From an uncultured Verrucomicrobiota bacterium (GTDB taxonomy: Bacteria > Verrucomicrobiota > Kiritimatiellia > CAIVKH01), in assembly GCA_937872895.1 (NCBI GenBank), contig CALMUP010000008.1, forward strand, positions 161,613 to 225,612: 64,000 bases of DNA, given 5' to 3'. This document shows positions 44,349 through 57,000 of this stretch, in pieces; within the stretch, counting starts at the first letter, position 1, and each line of letters begins with the position of its first letter. Made by a program: the position numbers and the translations under genes. The notes beneath the pieces are model-generated. The model was not told the DNA's origin. It saw only the letters and a list, made by a program, of their open reading frames with translations, and did no database searches.

Positions 44349-46994
44349 ATGAGCACACCCAACCCCCATTCCCGTTTTCGCCTCCGGCACGCCATCGCCC
44401 TGGTGCTGCTCGCCGTGAGCACGTCCGGCACCGCCTCCGCGCAGATCTTTACCGAGCCCCACACCATCCTTTATGGCAAAGTGCTCGGCACGGCCTCCGC
44501 GCAGGATTTCCTCATCACCACCGGACGCCTCTCCTGGACGATCATCCGTTCGGATGGCGAAGCCATCACCCTCGAGACAACCCTGTTCCCCTTGCACAAT
44601 GGAACCTTCTCCTACCGCCTGAATATTCCGCACTCGGCGCTGGCCCTCGGCCTGTCGCCCGTCTCGGGCGGAATCCCGCTTCCGCCCACCTCGGAGGTGC
44701 ACCTTCACGCCGATGTGCGTGTCGATGGTCAACTGGCTGCACTGCTCGGACCAGCCGCCTCGACCCTGACCACCGAACAGCTGCTCCGTACCGCCACCTA
44801 CCGCATGGATCTCGGCATCAACCGGGCCGCCGTCGATACCGATGGCGATGGAATCCCCGATTGGTGGGAAGACCTGTATGGATTGGACAAGCAATCCGCA
44901 GCCGATGCGAACTCGGATGCCAACGGCGATGGCATTACCGCCCTGGCTGCCTACCTGCAGGGCCTCGACCCCAACGCCGACGCCCGCACACCGACTATCC
45001 TGACCCGCGAACTGATCGTCTATCCCGTCGGCACCACCGCCTTGTTGCCCGAAATCGCCGATATCAACAGCAGTGCGGCCCAGTTGGTGTATACCCTGAC
45101 CCGCCTCCCGCCCGCCGGCGCCCTTTACCTGCGTGCGGCGAACGCCGATCCCCAAGCACCTGATCGCGCCTTGGGTGTGGGCAGCGAATTCACCCAGTCC
45201 GATGTCCTGAAAGGCCGCCTGGTCTATGATCACCTGGATGCCGGTCGTGACCCGGGTTCCTTTGCCGTTGCCGTTCGCGATGAGCAGGGGATCGATGCCG
45301 ATGATACCGCCGACATCGGACTACTCGCCGTTGAACCAGCCACCCATTACGCCACCTCGGTGTCCGATCTTGAGCGGTTGCGCCTCGACCTCCATGCCTA
45401 TGCTGAATCCGCCTACGTCATCGCGGATGGATCATCGTTGCGCCGCAATACCAGCCTTGCCACGCCGTCGTCCGGACTGTCCGGCCAGGACCTGGTCCAA
45501 TTCGTCGCAGCGTATGCCGCGGACCTCCCGCATGTACTCGTGGCGCCGCCGCTGACCAATGCCGCCGCCGTGGGTGGTCACCGCGACGATGTCCTGTACG
45601 CGACGACGCCGCAGGTAACCCTCACCGGTGGTGCCGGTGCCGACTGGTTCACCATCACCGCATTCACCCGCGGTGCCCTGACCGTATCCGACTTCAGTCC
45701 CGCCGAAGGCGACACCCTTGATGTGAGCCGCATCCCAGCCTTGCCCGGTTCGTTCGTACACCAGTACCTCCGCATGGTGAAGACTGGCGGGGTTCACCGC
45801 CTGCAAGCCGATCTGAAGGGGGCTGGCACCGGCTATACCAATCTTTCCATCAACCTGCCCGGTTTGGCCGACGCCCAGGCCAACCTGTACGACCTCGTTG
45901 AATCGGGCCGGTTGGTGGTGGGCTCGCTTGCGCTGGAACCGATGATCACCGTTTCGGTTCCCCAGGCCCAGGCCTCCGAAAACGAGGGGGCCACCGGTCG
46001 CTTTACCCTGACCCGCCGCGGTAGCCTGACCGGTTCGCTGACCGTGCAACTCAACCTTTCCGGTTCGGCACAGAATGGAACCGATTACGCCTGGATTCCC
46101 CCGACCGTCCAATTTCCCGAAGGTGTTGCCTCGCTCGATATCGTGATCGAGCCATACGCCGACGGACAAGCCGAGCCAATGGAAAGCGTCATGCTGACCG
46201 TCATGCCCGGATCCGGGTACCGCGTGGGCTCTCCCTCGCAAGGCACGGTGACCATCGAAGACCTGCTGATGATCGTGGAAATCGAAGCGCTGGACACCAT
46301 TGCCGTCAAGGAGGGACTCGTACCCGCCATGCTGATGATCACCCGCCGCGATCTGATCAGCCGCGATGTGCTGGTCCGGTTGACCATTTCCGGAACCGCC
46401 TCGAACGGGATCGACTACACCAGCATTCCAAGCTTCGTTTACATGGCCCCGAACCAGACCGTGGCATTTCTGTCCGTCACCCCGCGTTCCAGCGCCACCT
46501 TGGTCGGCGGACTGGAAACCGTACAGATCGCCTTGCGAACCGATGCCAATTACCGCATCGGGCCCGGCAGTGCCGCCACCGTCCTGTTGGTCGAGCGCCT
46601 TGAATCCTTCGCCGGTTGGCGCGCCCGCGAGTTTCCCGGTACTACCGGCAGCGTGCAGGCCTTTGCCGCAGGCGACACCGGGAATACCGGCATCAGCCAT
46701 TTCGAACGTTATGCCTTCGGTCTCGACCCGCAGCAACCCGATGCCGCGGCCATGCCGCGCGCCTTTGTCCATGATGGCCGGATGTGGGTGACCTTCCGGA
46801 AGCCGGTTGGCGTGAATGATGTGAGTTACCGCGTCCTCGGCGCTGACAACCTGATGGACTGGTCCGGCTCCATCGTGCCTGTCGCATCGGCCGGTTCACC
46901 GGAAGGTGCGGGCGAACCGGATCGCGTGTACTATCGGTTGGAGTCCACGGCGGACACATCGTTTATCGTGGTGGAAGCGGAGCTTGCACCTTGA
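44349..46994 (+). CDS. Secreted calcium-binding protein with CSPG4-like, RTX-like and two Calx-beta modules
   Basis: An 881-aa protein with a signal peptide ending TASAQ. In order: a calcium loop VDTDGDGIPDWWEDLYGLD (about 165) followed by SDANGDG; a CSPG4/cadherin-like repeat (218-330); a type-I-secretion-like block with VTLTGGAGADWFTITAFTRG and VSDFSPAEGDTLDVSRI (about 413-526); two Calx-beta repeats (ASENEGATGRFTLTRRG at 540, and IAVKEGLVPAMLMITRRD at 650); and a C-terminal module (FERYAFGLDPQQPDAAAMPR). The GGGAG site supports the ATG at 44349. Its stop overlaps the next start by one base. Probably a surface adhesin or matrix protein. Confidence 0.82.
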   Translation: MSTPNPHSRFRLRHAIALVLLAVSTSGTASAQIFTEPHTILYGKVLGTASAQDFLITTGRLSWTIIRSDGEAITLETTLFPLHNGTFSYRLNIPHSALALGLSPVSGGIPLPPTSEVHLHADVRVDGQLAALLGPAASTLTTEQLLRTATYRMDLGINRAAVDTDGDGIPDWWEDLYGLDKQSAADANSDANGDGITALAAYLQGLDPNADARTPTILTRELIVYPVGTTALLPEIADINSSAAQLVYTLTRLPPAGALYLRAANADPQAPDRALGVGSEFTQSDVLKGRLVYDHLDAGRDPGSFAVAVRDEQGIDADDTADIGLLAVEPATHYATSVSDLERLRLDLHAYAESAYVIADGSSLRRNTSLATPSSGLSGQDLVQFVAAYAADLPHVLVAPPLTNAAAVGGHRDDVLYATTPQVTLTGGAGADWFTITAFTRGALTVSDFSPAEGDTLDVSRIPALPGSFVHQYLRMVKTGGVHRLQADLKGAGTGYTNLSINLPGLADAQANLYDLVESGRLVVGSLALEPMITVSVPQAQASENEGATGRFTLTRRGSLTGSLTVQLNLSGSAQNGTDYAWIPPTVQFPEGVASLDIVIEPYADGQAEPMESVMLTVMPGSGYRVGSPSQGTVTIEDLLMIVEIEALDTIAVKEGLVPAMLMITRRDLISRDVLVRLTISGTASNGIDYTSIPSFVYMAPNQTVAFLSVTPRSSATLVGGLETVQIALRTDANYRIGPGSAATVLLVERLESFAGWRAREFPGTTGSVQAFAAGDTGNTGISHFERYAFGLDPQQPDAAAMPRAFVHDGRMWVTFRKPVGVNDVSYRVLGADNLMDWSGSIVPVASAGSPEGAGEPDRVYYRLESTADTSFIVVEAELAP

Positions 46995-48049
46995 TGCGGT
47001 CACGGCACATAGCGGTGACCATGCCGACGCTGCTCCTGGTTGCCTCACTGTCCAGTGGTTGCGGCAAGAAGGAGAAGGCGGGTCCCGAAGCGGCCCCGGC
47101 GCCCCTGGCATCGGTAAACGGTGTCGCCATCACGCCGGATGATGTCGCCTTTGAAATCCAGCGCCGCCGCGAGACGGGACGACCGATCGGGGACGCTCGC
47201 GAGGTGCTCGATTTCCTGATCGAGCGGCAGGTCATGCTGCAAGCCGCCCGTTCTTCAGGCTTGCTGGAGGAACCAGCCATCAAGCGAACCCTGGAGAACC
47301 GGGAACTGGGCCAATGGCTTGACCGCTCCCTGCAGATTGAACGTGATGCCGTGCGGGTGAGCGACGAGGAACTGGCGGTGTTTTACGAAGCCAATCCCAA
47401 CCTGCATACCCGGCCGGCCATGAGCCGGCTTGCCGTGCTTCAACGAACCGTTGGGCGATCCGAAAATGCGGAAATCCAGGCATCCATCCGGGATGAATTA
47501 TCCGCCGCCCGTGACGCCTTCCTGGCTGACATCACCGGTGCCACCCGTGATGGACAACTGGCCGGCTTTGGTGTGATCGCCGCATCGTCCTCGGAGGACA
47601 CGGTCACCCGCTACCGTGGCGGTGATCTCGGCTGGATGCCTGACCAGGATCTCGTGCACCGCATTCCCGCCGCAGTGGCCGAACGCGCGGCATCGATGGG
47701 GACGGGGGATGTCAGCGAGGTCATTGAAACCGAAAATGGCATGTATGTCGTTCTGGTCATTGATCGTCAGCCCGCGGCGCGCACGCCACTCACCGAGGTC
47801 GCACCCGGCTTGCGCCGTAAACTGATCCGCGAGAAACAACGTAACGTCGAACGTTCGTTCAAGAGCAACCTACTCGCCGCCGCGTCCATCATCGTCGATG
47901 AACAGCAGGCCGCCGCCATCACCATTCCCACGCCTCCGACACCGGTTGCCCCCGCGCTGGTTCCGGTCGGGGCCATGACCGCTATCCGTCCCGGATCCGA
48001 AACGGATTCCGATATTGATTCACCCATCACCGAGGCCCTCGATGAGTAA
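46994..48049 (+). CDS. SurA/PpiC-like peptidyl-prolyl isomerase lipoprotein
   Basis: A 351-aa lipoprotein: signal with lipobox LSSGC near residue 17. A SurA-type N-terminal helical domain follows (LASVNGVAITPDDVAFEIQRR, VLDFLIERQVMLQAARSSGL). The parvulin domain (about 150-265) shows YRGGDLGWMPDQDLVHRIPAAVAERAASMGTGDVSEVIETENGMYVVLVIDRQ. Such proteins fold outer-membrane and secreted proteins in the periplasm. Its place between two giant secreted proteins and before a beta-barrel gene points to a dedicated chaperone. It is coupled to both neighbours by overlaps (1 bp and 8 bp). The ATG at 46994 is used rather than the preceding TTG. Confidence 0.85.
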   Translation: MRSRHIAVTMPTLLLVASLSSGCGKKEKAGPEAAPAPLASVNGVAITPDDVAFEIQRRRETGRPIGDAREVLDFLIERQVMLQAARSSGLLEEPAIKRTLENRELGQWLDRSLQIERDAVRVSDEELAVFYEANPNLHTRPAMSRLAVLQRTVGRSENAEIQASIRDELSAARDAFLADITGATRDGQLAGFGVIAASSSEDTVTRYRGGDLGWMPDQDLVHRIPAAVAERAASMGTGDVSEVIETENGMYVVLVIDRQPAARTPLTEVAPGLRRKLIREKQRNVERSFKSNLLAAASIIVDEQQAAAITIPTPPTPVAPALVPVGAMTAIRPGSETDSDIDSPITEALDE

Positions 48050-51000
48050 CGCGCCTATGAATATCCACATCACCGCATCCCGGCATTCCTGCCGATCCAT
48101 GGCGTGGCCCCTGCTCGCCGCATGGTTGGCCGCGGTTGCCGCCTATGCGCAGCCCTCGCTGACCCTGCAATTCTCATCGCCCGCGACCAATAGCGCGCCC
48201 GGTGCTACGTTCAACGGTTCGGTTGATTTTGCGCCGCCGTTCGCCACCATCACGTCTTCGGTGTTGAGTGGCAGCGACATCGTTCCTCCCGCCAATGTCT
48301 CCATCACACCCGTTGATTCGAATACCGTGCAGGTAACACTGCAGCCGCTGACCAACAAGTCCGGTTCGGTCACGGTTGAACTTATGGCCGTGGCCTCCGG
48401 CCAAACCAGTACCGTCCCCTTTACCGTGGTGTTCCGGCCATATCCGCCCTTCATTCCGGTCATCGGCACCCGCACCATTCCGGAGGACGGCTCCACCAAC
48501 ATCGCGTTCACTGTCATCGACGGCGATACCCCGCAGGGCGACCTGTTCTTATCCGCCAGCTCGAGCAACACCGGCCTCATCGACGCCGGCGGCTATGCCT
48601 TCACCGGAACCCCCGGGAACTTCTCCATCCTGATCACCCCGAACGCGAACATCAACGGCACCTCGACCATGACCATCGCGGTTTCGGACGGCATCTTCAC
48701 CAATACCCGTTCCTTTGATGTCGTCGTCACCGCGCAACCCGATGTTTCCACCATCTCCGGTATCGGCAACCGCGCCTTCGATGACAAGGTCGGAACGACC
48801 AACGTCTTTTCGGGCATCAACGTCGATGATGTCGACCACAACATGCCGTTGCCGGAGAACCTCGTGGCCACGGTATCCCTGAACAGCGATCAGTTCGCTC
48901 TCCTGTCTTCCGGCGGAACAACGTTCGGGCGAACCGGATTCCCGGCCACGGTGACGACATCCCTCGCCAATCTGGGTGTGCTGCCGTTGCCGTACCGCGG
49001 TCAGCCCGGTGCCGTCAACAACGTATCCGCCACGGTCCGGGTGCGTGGCCAGGCCGATAACCTGACCGTCACCAGTATCGTCAATTTCGCCATCACCGTG
49101 ATCAACACGCCTCCCACCTTCGGCGTCACGGTGAACCCGACTTCGGTGGTCGAAGGCGCAAGCGTGCAACCGTTCAGCATGTTGTTCCTGTCGGATCTGG
49201 ACATCGCCGACGAATCCTTTGTCTTTACCGTCGATGTGCTTAACAGCAACCAGTCCAATCTGATCAGTTTCCAGCCGGTCAATACCTTGGCCGATAATGC
49301 ACCCGGCATCATTGCCAACCTTCCGAACCTGAGCGTTGTCGCGTCCGCCGGTATCGTGACCAATCCATTCGAGGTCATTCCGCTTCGTTTCACCGTGACC
49401 GATTCCTACGGTGGCACCTCGATCGAGACGGGCGAGATTACGCTGGTCCAGGCCAAGAATCCGCCACAGATCAACGGCATCCCCGTTCAAACAGTGAATA
49501 AATCCGATGCCGACCCGGCCTTCCTGCTGTTCCCGACCGGTTTTGTGGTGGACCCGGACGAAGGCGGCAACCAGAATGTCAGGGCGGTGATTACCCAGTC
49601 GAACCCCCAGTTGGGAACGATCTCGACCACCAACATCACGTTTGCCACCCCCGCGCAATTATCCCAGGCGATCCGCAACCTCCTGTTCACCCCGACACCC
49701 GGAGTGCTCCCGGTCGGGCAGTTCGCCGAAACCGTCATCACCTTGACCGTCTTCGATACCGCCAACCAGTTTGCCCAGAACAGCTCGCTGAAGATCCGTA
49801 TCAACAGCGTCAACAAACCTCCGCAGATCCTCAATGTACTGCCCTCGGCCGATCAACCGCTCCTGCTCAATCCTGCCGCCATCCTGAAACCGTTCGCAGG
49901 CATCGGTCTTTCCAGCGATGATACGAATAACGTCCTGTTCACCGTCTCCATCGACAACGTCGCCAAAGGCACCATCACCAACCTCGGCGGCTTTACACAG
50001 TCCTCCCCCGGCGTTTTCCAGATGAGTGGCCAAACCGCCGCCATTGTTGCCTCGCTGACCAATATCTCGTACATGCTCAATCCTTCGTTCCTCTTCCCGG
50101 TCGATGATCCGGGCGGCACGACGTTTACCCTCACCGCGCGGGACTTCGCCCTGCTGACCTCCACGCGCACCCTCTACATCCAGGTCCAGTCCGAGCCGCG
50201 CAATCACCTCGTGGTCCGTGCCCAGGCCGATGGCTTGCCCGGCTCGCTGAACTATGTCCTGGCCAACCTCTCGAACAACGACATCGTCACCTTCGCCCTG
50301 CCATCCTATCCCGCCACCATCCGGCTACCCGGCAGTGCCGCCACCGTCATCAACCGCAATGTGACCCTCAAAGGCCCCGGCGCGAACCTGCTGACGATCA
50401 GCGGCGATGGCAACGGGGACCTTGTGCCGGATCGCCAGTTGTTCCGCATTCGTTCCCGCGTGACCTTCGAAGGTGTCACCTTTTCACGCGGCACCGCCTC
50501 GTTCGGCGGCGCGTTCCTTGTCGAGAGCAATGGTTTCCTCATCCTCAACCAGTGTGCCGTGGTCGATTCCGTGGCCGCCCAGTATGGCGGGGCAATCGAT
50601 GTAGATGGCGGGCAGTTGACCCTCGATGGTTGTTTCATCGGCCGCAACCGCGTCGCCGCCGAAACCGGCATGAGCGGCGCCGGAGTCTCGGTGTACTCCG
50701 ACAAGGAGATCACCATCGTCAACACCACCTTCGCCGATAACGAGCAGTTGAACCCGTCAGGCGATGGTGGCAGCGCCCTCGTTATCCAAAACCTGACGCC
50801 GAGCACGCCGATGAGCGCCTTCGTGACCCATGCCACGTTTGTCGGTAACGACGACGCTTCCGACCGGGCGAGCGCCGCCCTCAGCGTCGATTTTGGCACC
50901 CGCATCCGCGCCCGTAACTCCGTGTTCAACGACCAGTCCGGACGCAACATCGATGTCTCCGGGGCAGGGGAGTTCATCTCCCTCGGCGGCAATGTCTGCG

Positions 51001-54000
51001 ACGACAGCACCTTAACCGCAAACCTGCAGCAAGGACAGGGTGGCGATGTGTTCCTGCTGAACCACCCGACCGACGTGACGGATGCCGATGGATTGCTGGC
51101 TCCACTTAATCTCGCCGGCGATCCAACCCCGTTTGCCGAACCACTGCCCGGCAGCCCCGTCGTAGGAATCGGGCAGCCCGCCGGCATTTCAGTGGATCAG
51201 CGCGGCGTGCTCCGTCAGGGTCTGCCCGATGCCGGGGCGATCGAATACAACGCCTTCGGCCGCCTGGTCATCAATGAACTCCAGACCGACAGCAATACAG
51301 TGGACTTCATCGAACTCTTTGTCCGGCGCGATTCCAGCCCCGTGGATCTCGGTCCGTATGCGTTATTCGTGGATGGCGTAAAAGTGCATGATTTTGCCCA
51401 GGGAACCATCGTGGGCACCAACAGCCTGTTCTCCTTTGGCGCCAGTGCCTCCACGATCATCAATCCGGGCTTCGGTATGGTGGTGGCGTTCACGACCGGC
51501 CCGATCTCCCTGACCAGCCCGATCAATCCGACCCCCGTCGTCGGTCCGTCGATCCCGGCCGCTGCCTCCGGTCTGGATTCTCGCGGGGTGGTCAGCATCG
51601 GACTGAGCGGAGCCCAGCCGATCGCCTCCCGTTCCTATCTCGGCATCTATCTCAGTCCGGTAACCGGCACGAACCTGCTCGCTACCGCCGGCAATTCCCT
51701 GACCCTCGCCCCGCAATACCGCGGCTACGCCCTGGTCCCGCATAGCTACGCATTGCCCGGTCCCTTCGATGGCGCCAATACCACCCTGGACCTCTCCCTG
51801 AATCCCACCTCGCCAGGTGCTGGTTCCGATGGCACACCGTTCGGCCAGGACAATGCCGAACCCTTGGCCGCCGCCGATGTGTTCACAGTGAGCGAGGACA
51901 ACATCAGCGAACTCGACGTAGTCGCCAACGACTACGATGGCGACGGCAATGACCGGTTGGTGATTGTGGATGTAAGCACCACATCCGCCACCGGCACCGG
52001 CGACGCCGATTCCGCACTGTCTGCCTTCGGCGCCGATGTCGCGGTGGATCCCGCCACGAATCCGCTGCGTGGTCGCCGCCTGGTCTATGATCCGCGAAAC
52101 GCCGCCACCCTGCAGGCCCTGCCCGTGGGCGTCGAAGCCATCGACCTGCTGTTCTACGAAGTGATCGATATCGGATACGCCGCCGTCGAGTCCTTTGCCG
52201 ATGGTGGCGCCGGCACGACCCTGATCACTTCCGCCAACCACCGCCTGACCAACAATGCCATCGTGACCCTGTCCGGCTCGAGCACCGTGGACTATCAGGG
52301 CACCTTTGCCGTCACCGTCACCGGCGAGGATGCCTTCACCATCCCGGTCGCCTTCGCTGGCAGCCCGTTCCTCAACGGCCAATGGGAGAGCGCCGAACCC
52401 CGTTCGCCCACCGCTCGTAGCGAAGCGGCGGTTACCATCCGGGTGACCGGCATCAACGACCCGCCGGTCGCCACGCCCGACACGGTAACCAATGTCACCG
52501 AACGCAGCCTTGCCCGCCTGATGGTCCGACCGGAACTCGCCGGCAGTACCCTTGGCTTCCCGGGCGATCCGCTACCCGCTCCGGTCAACCTGCTGAACCA
52601 GGAAATCCTGTCGAACGACGACGATGTGGATACCGACGATGACTGGACCTCGCTCCGCGTGGTCGGCGTCTTCGGTGCATTGAATCCGATCACGTCTTAT
52701 TCCGGAACCCCCGGCCAGTCACCGGTGATCGTGGTCGCTCCCGCACATGGACTGGTCTCCGGCGATACCATGTTGATCGCCAACTACGGGGGGCATCCAT
52801 CGTACAACGGATACCACACCGTGACCGTCATCGATGCCAATACCTTGAGCATACCCGTTTTCTTCGTGGACAATGCCGCAGATAAAGGAGTCTGGGTTGT
52901 CCTGGATGATACGGTCCGCTACGATGCCGTGACCGATGTCGGTGCGGAAGTGACCCTGGTCCTGCGCGCGAATCCCCAGGAGGATCACCTGCTGTACGAT
53001 GCCCGGACCTCCACCTTCCTGCAGGGCCTGGCCCTCGGTGAATTCCATACCAACCGGTTCTACTATGCCGTGGAGGATACCCACGGAGCCGTCGGTATCG
53101 GCTCCATCGATGTTGTCGTCGCCGGCGTGAACAATACGCCTGTGCCGGTTGCCGATCCGGGCTCGCTTGGCCAACTGCTACCTGTGGCCGCTACCAACGG
53201 CCTCGCCAGCGTGCTCGACGGCGGTCTCGACCTGATGTACACCCTTCCGCCCACCACCGTCAGCAACCGTGTTGACCTGCATGTCCTCGATGCAAGTGCC
53301 GTGCTTCCGGGAACCGTCGTCCTTGCCGACCTGTTCAGCACCGACGAGGATACGACACTGCTGATCGCCACCGCCGACCTGTTGATCAACGATTCCGACG
53401 TGGATCGCACCGATGTGTTGTCGGTCATCGCGGCGCAATCGGTCAGCCGCCTCGGGGCCTCAGTCTCCCTGAATGCCGGTCTTCTGACCTATGTCCCGAG
53501 CGTGTCCACCTCGCTCCAGGCCCTGGTTCGTGATGAGTTGGTGATCGACTCGTTCGACGTCGTGGTCAGCGATGGTTTCCCTGGTGGCACCGTCACCTCG
53601 CTGGTGGCCGTGCTGGTCACTGGTCGCAACGACACCCCGGTCGCGAATCCGGTCTTCCATACCACGGATGAGGATACGGTATTTGTCTTCGATCCGCGCA
53701 CGAACGATGTGGACAAGGACATCAACTTCTCCGAGCCGGACGACCGGATCAGCATCATCCCGGTCGTCAACGTGGCGAATCCCGGGTTGGCCCTGGTCTC
53801 GATGAATACCACCCAGGTGGTGCACGATGCCCCGGCATCCCAGTTGTTGAACCAGTTGGCCGATTGGCAGAGCTTCACCAACCGGTTCTCCTACATGATC
53901 ACCGACAACAGTTTCCTGTTCGCCGTGGATGACGAGTTCCATGTCCCGGCCGGCAGCGTGGGTCTGGTGCTCGACCCGCTGTCCAATGACCGCGACTTCA

Positions 54001-57000
54001 CCGATGCCACCGGAACCCCGGTCATCGTGTCCGCCGGTCCCTCATGGCAGGGTGGGGCGGTGTCCATCGTCAGCAACGGCCTCGCATTGACCTACAGTTC
54101 GCCGCCCGGCTTCGTCGGTGACGACTATCTCCGCTATACTATCCGCAACAGTGCGGGCGATACCGATGACGGCCGCATCATGATCCGTTCGACCGTCGCA
54201 TCGATCAACGGGATCCTCGAGGCCGCTCCCGATGCCTTCGCCGTGGCGGCGGGCGAATCCGTCACGCTGAACGTACTTGCCAACGACAACATGCTCCCGG
54301 CTTCCGGCGCCAGCTTCACCATCGAAGCCCTGGTCAGCTCGTCGCAACCCGGCCAACCCGTTCTGACCAACAACACCTTCCGCTTCGAGGCCACCAACGG
54401 CCTCGCTCCGCTGACGTTCCGCTACCGGATCAACGGGGGCGGCACCTCGACAGCCGAGGCCGATGTGACCGTGGCGGTGATCGAACGGCGCGGCACGCTG
54501 CGCGTACAGGACGATGCCTTCAGCGTCCCCGCCAGCAGCTTTGACAACGAACTCGACGTGCTGGCGAATGAAGGGCTGGTTACTGAGGTGGTGACCAACC
54601 TGCGCATCGCCGCCATTCTGGTCCCGACCACCCACGGCACCGTCACCACCAATGCAGCGGCAACCCGATTGCTGTACACGCCAGCCGCCGGATTTGTCGG
54701 CGTTGATTCCGTCGAGTACCTGGTGACCGACCGCATCGGCGGAACCGGCACCGGCCGCGCCTCCATTGCCGTGGGCCGGATTGATACCATGTCCGACTTC
54801 TACCGAATCGCCGCCTCGACCAGCGCCACCCCGTTCGTGCTCAATGTGCTCGCGAACGACCGCGTCCAGCCGTTGATGCCGACCTCGCTGGTCCTGCTTG
54901 CCGTCACCCCGAACAGCCCGTCCACCATCGGTACGATGGCGGTTCATCCGTCCGGCTCGCATCTCGTCTTCACCCCGTCGAATGTAATTGGACAGGTGGT
55001 TTACACCTACGTGGTCCGTGATGGCGGCGCATCATTCCGCTCGACCACCGGTCGGGTCACGGTCGCGACCGTTCCCTCCGGCATCTACGCCAGCCCCGAC
55101 CGCTTCGCCGTGCGCGGTGGCGGTGCGTCGTATCAACTGCCCGTTCTCACCAACGATGTCACCTATCCGAATATCAACAAGACCTACACCCTGCTTTCCA
55201 TCGGCACCGGTCCGAATGCCCCGAACCAGGGCGGCACCGTGGTCATCAACGGAAATCAGTTGTCCTATACCCCGGCCCCCGGGTTCTTCGGGGAGGAATC
55301 GTTCACCTACACGATGACCGATGCCACCTTGACGGATGTTGCCCAGGTGACCGTGTCGGTGCGGCGCGGCGACCTGTCGGCCAATGACGATACCTATGCC
55401 GTGTTCTACGAAATCCCGTCGGGCACCAATACCGCCCGCGCCTTCACGCTTCCGGTGGTGCTGAACGACCGGATCGAACCGGCCTTCGACCAGATCATGT
55501 CGGTGGTGGCGCTGGGTGCCGGGACGAATGTTCCCAACCAGGGTGGTTCGGTTTCGATCTCTGGCGACGGATTGTCCCTCGTGTACCGGCCATTGAATGC
55601 CCCGGTCGGCAGCTATATCGAACAGTTCACCTACGAGATCTCCGACGGCACCGACCGCCGCGCCCAGGGCACCGTGCGGGTCCGCGTGGAGAACCGCGCC
55701 AGCAACCTCGTCGCCTTTACCCAGGACGATGCCTATGCCGTCGCCCGCAACAGCATCAACAATGCCCTCCCGGTCCGCGCCAACGACTTCATCCTGCCCG
55801 GCACCGCCGCCGGCTGGTTGATCACCTCCGTGTCCGCCCCGGTGAACGGCGGCACCGCGGTGATCCAGGGCGGCATCATCCGCTATTCCCCGCCGACCGG
55901 GTTGGTGGGCGAGGACCGCTTCTCCTACAGCGTCAACGACGGGCTCGGCGGCACCGGCAGCGCCGAGGTGCGCGTGAAGGTCGGGGCCTTGCCCACACTG
56001 CCTGATCATGCTGTTGTACTCTCCGGCACCACCTCAAACCGCATCGAAGTCGCCCGGAACGATGTCCTGACCCCCGCCTACAATGGCGAATACGTGCTCG
56101 CCAGCGTGTTCGGTACTTCCGGCGGTGGTTCCATCGCCGTGGTTGGCACAACCGAGGTCAGCTATACGCCTGCACCCGCGTACGCCGGTCCGTATCCCTA
56201 TGTGGAAACCTTCCGCTACCGCATGGTGGACGACACCGGTGGCCTGGTGACCGGGCTGGTCTCGGTAACCGTGCACGATGCGAACAGCGACAACGCAACC
56301 AACCTGATCACCCTGCTCGTGCTCGGTGTGAACGACATTCCCGAGATCGACAACCCGGCCATTCCGCGCGCCATCACCGACAAGGAATCGGTCAGTCCGC
56401 TAACCAGCGTCCTCTTTACCGAGGTCGATGAACAAACCGTCGAGCGTGTCGATGTCACCGTCGCCCTCGACGACGCGGCCAAGGGATTCCTTCGCAACCT
56501 CGGCGACTTCCAGCTCGTTGCCCCCGGTCTCTACGCCTTGACCAATGTCACCGCGGCCTCCGCGTCCGCGCAGATCGGCAACCTTGTCTTCGAGCCGGTC
56601 GAGAACCGCATCACCGTGCCCACCAGCGAGGACACCCGCCTGATCATCTCCATCTCCGACAACAAGTCGGCTCCGGTGGTCGATACCAATACCCTCATCA
56701 CCGTGACCGCGGTCAACGACCCGCCGGTGATCGAAGGTACACGCCTGAACCAGACCCTCTACGACCGCGGGCAGATCAACCTGTTCTCCAGCGTGACCAT
56801 CACCGAGGTCGATGACCTTGCCCTGCAACCGCTGGTCATCACCATCACCCTGTCGAACAGGGTGAACGGGGTGCTGACCAACGTGGGACCTTTCGCCGTC
56901 GTGACTACCGGCGTCTACCGCGCCTCGAACCTGACCGCCTCCGCCGCGACCGAAGCCCTCCGCGACCTGCGCTTCGCCCTCGGCACCAACCGCGTCCCGG

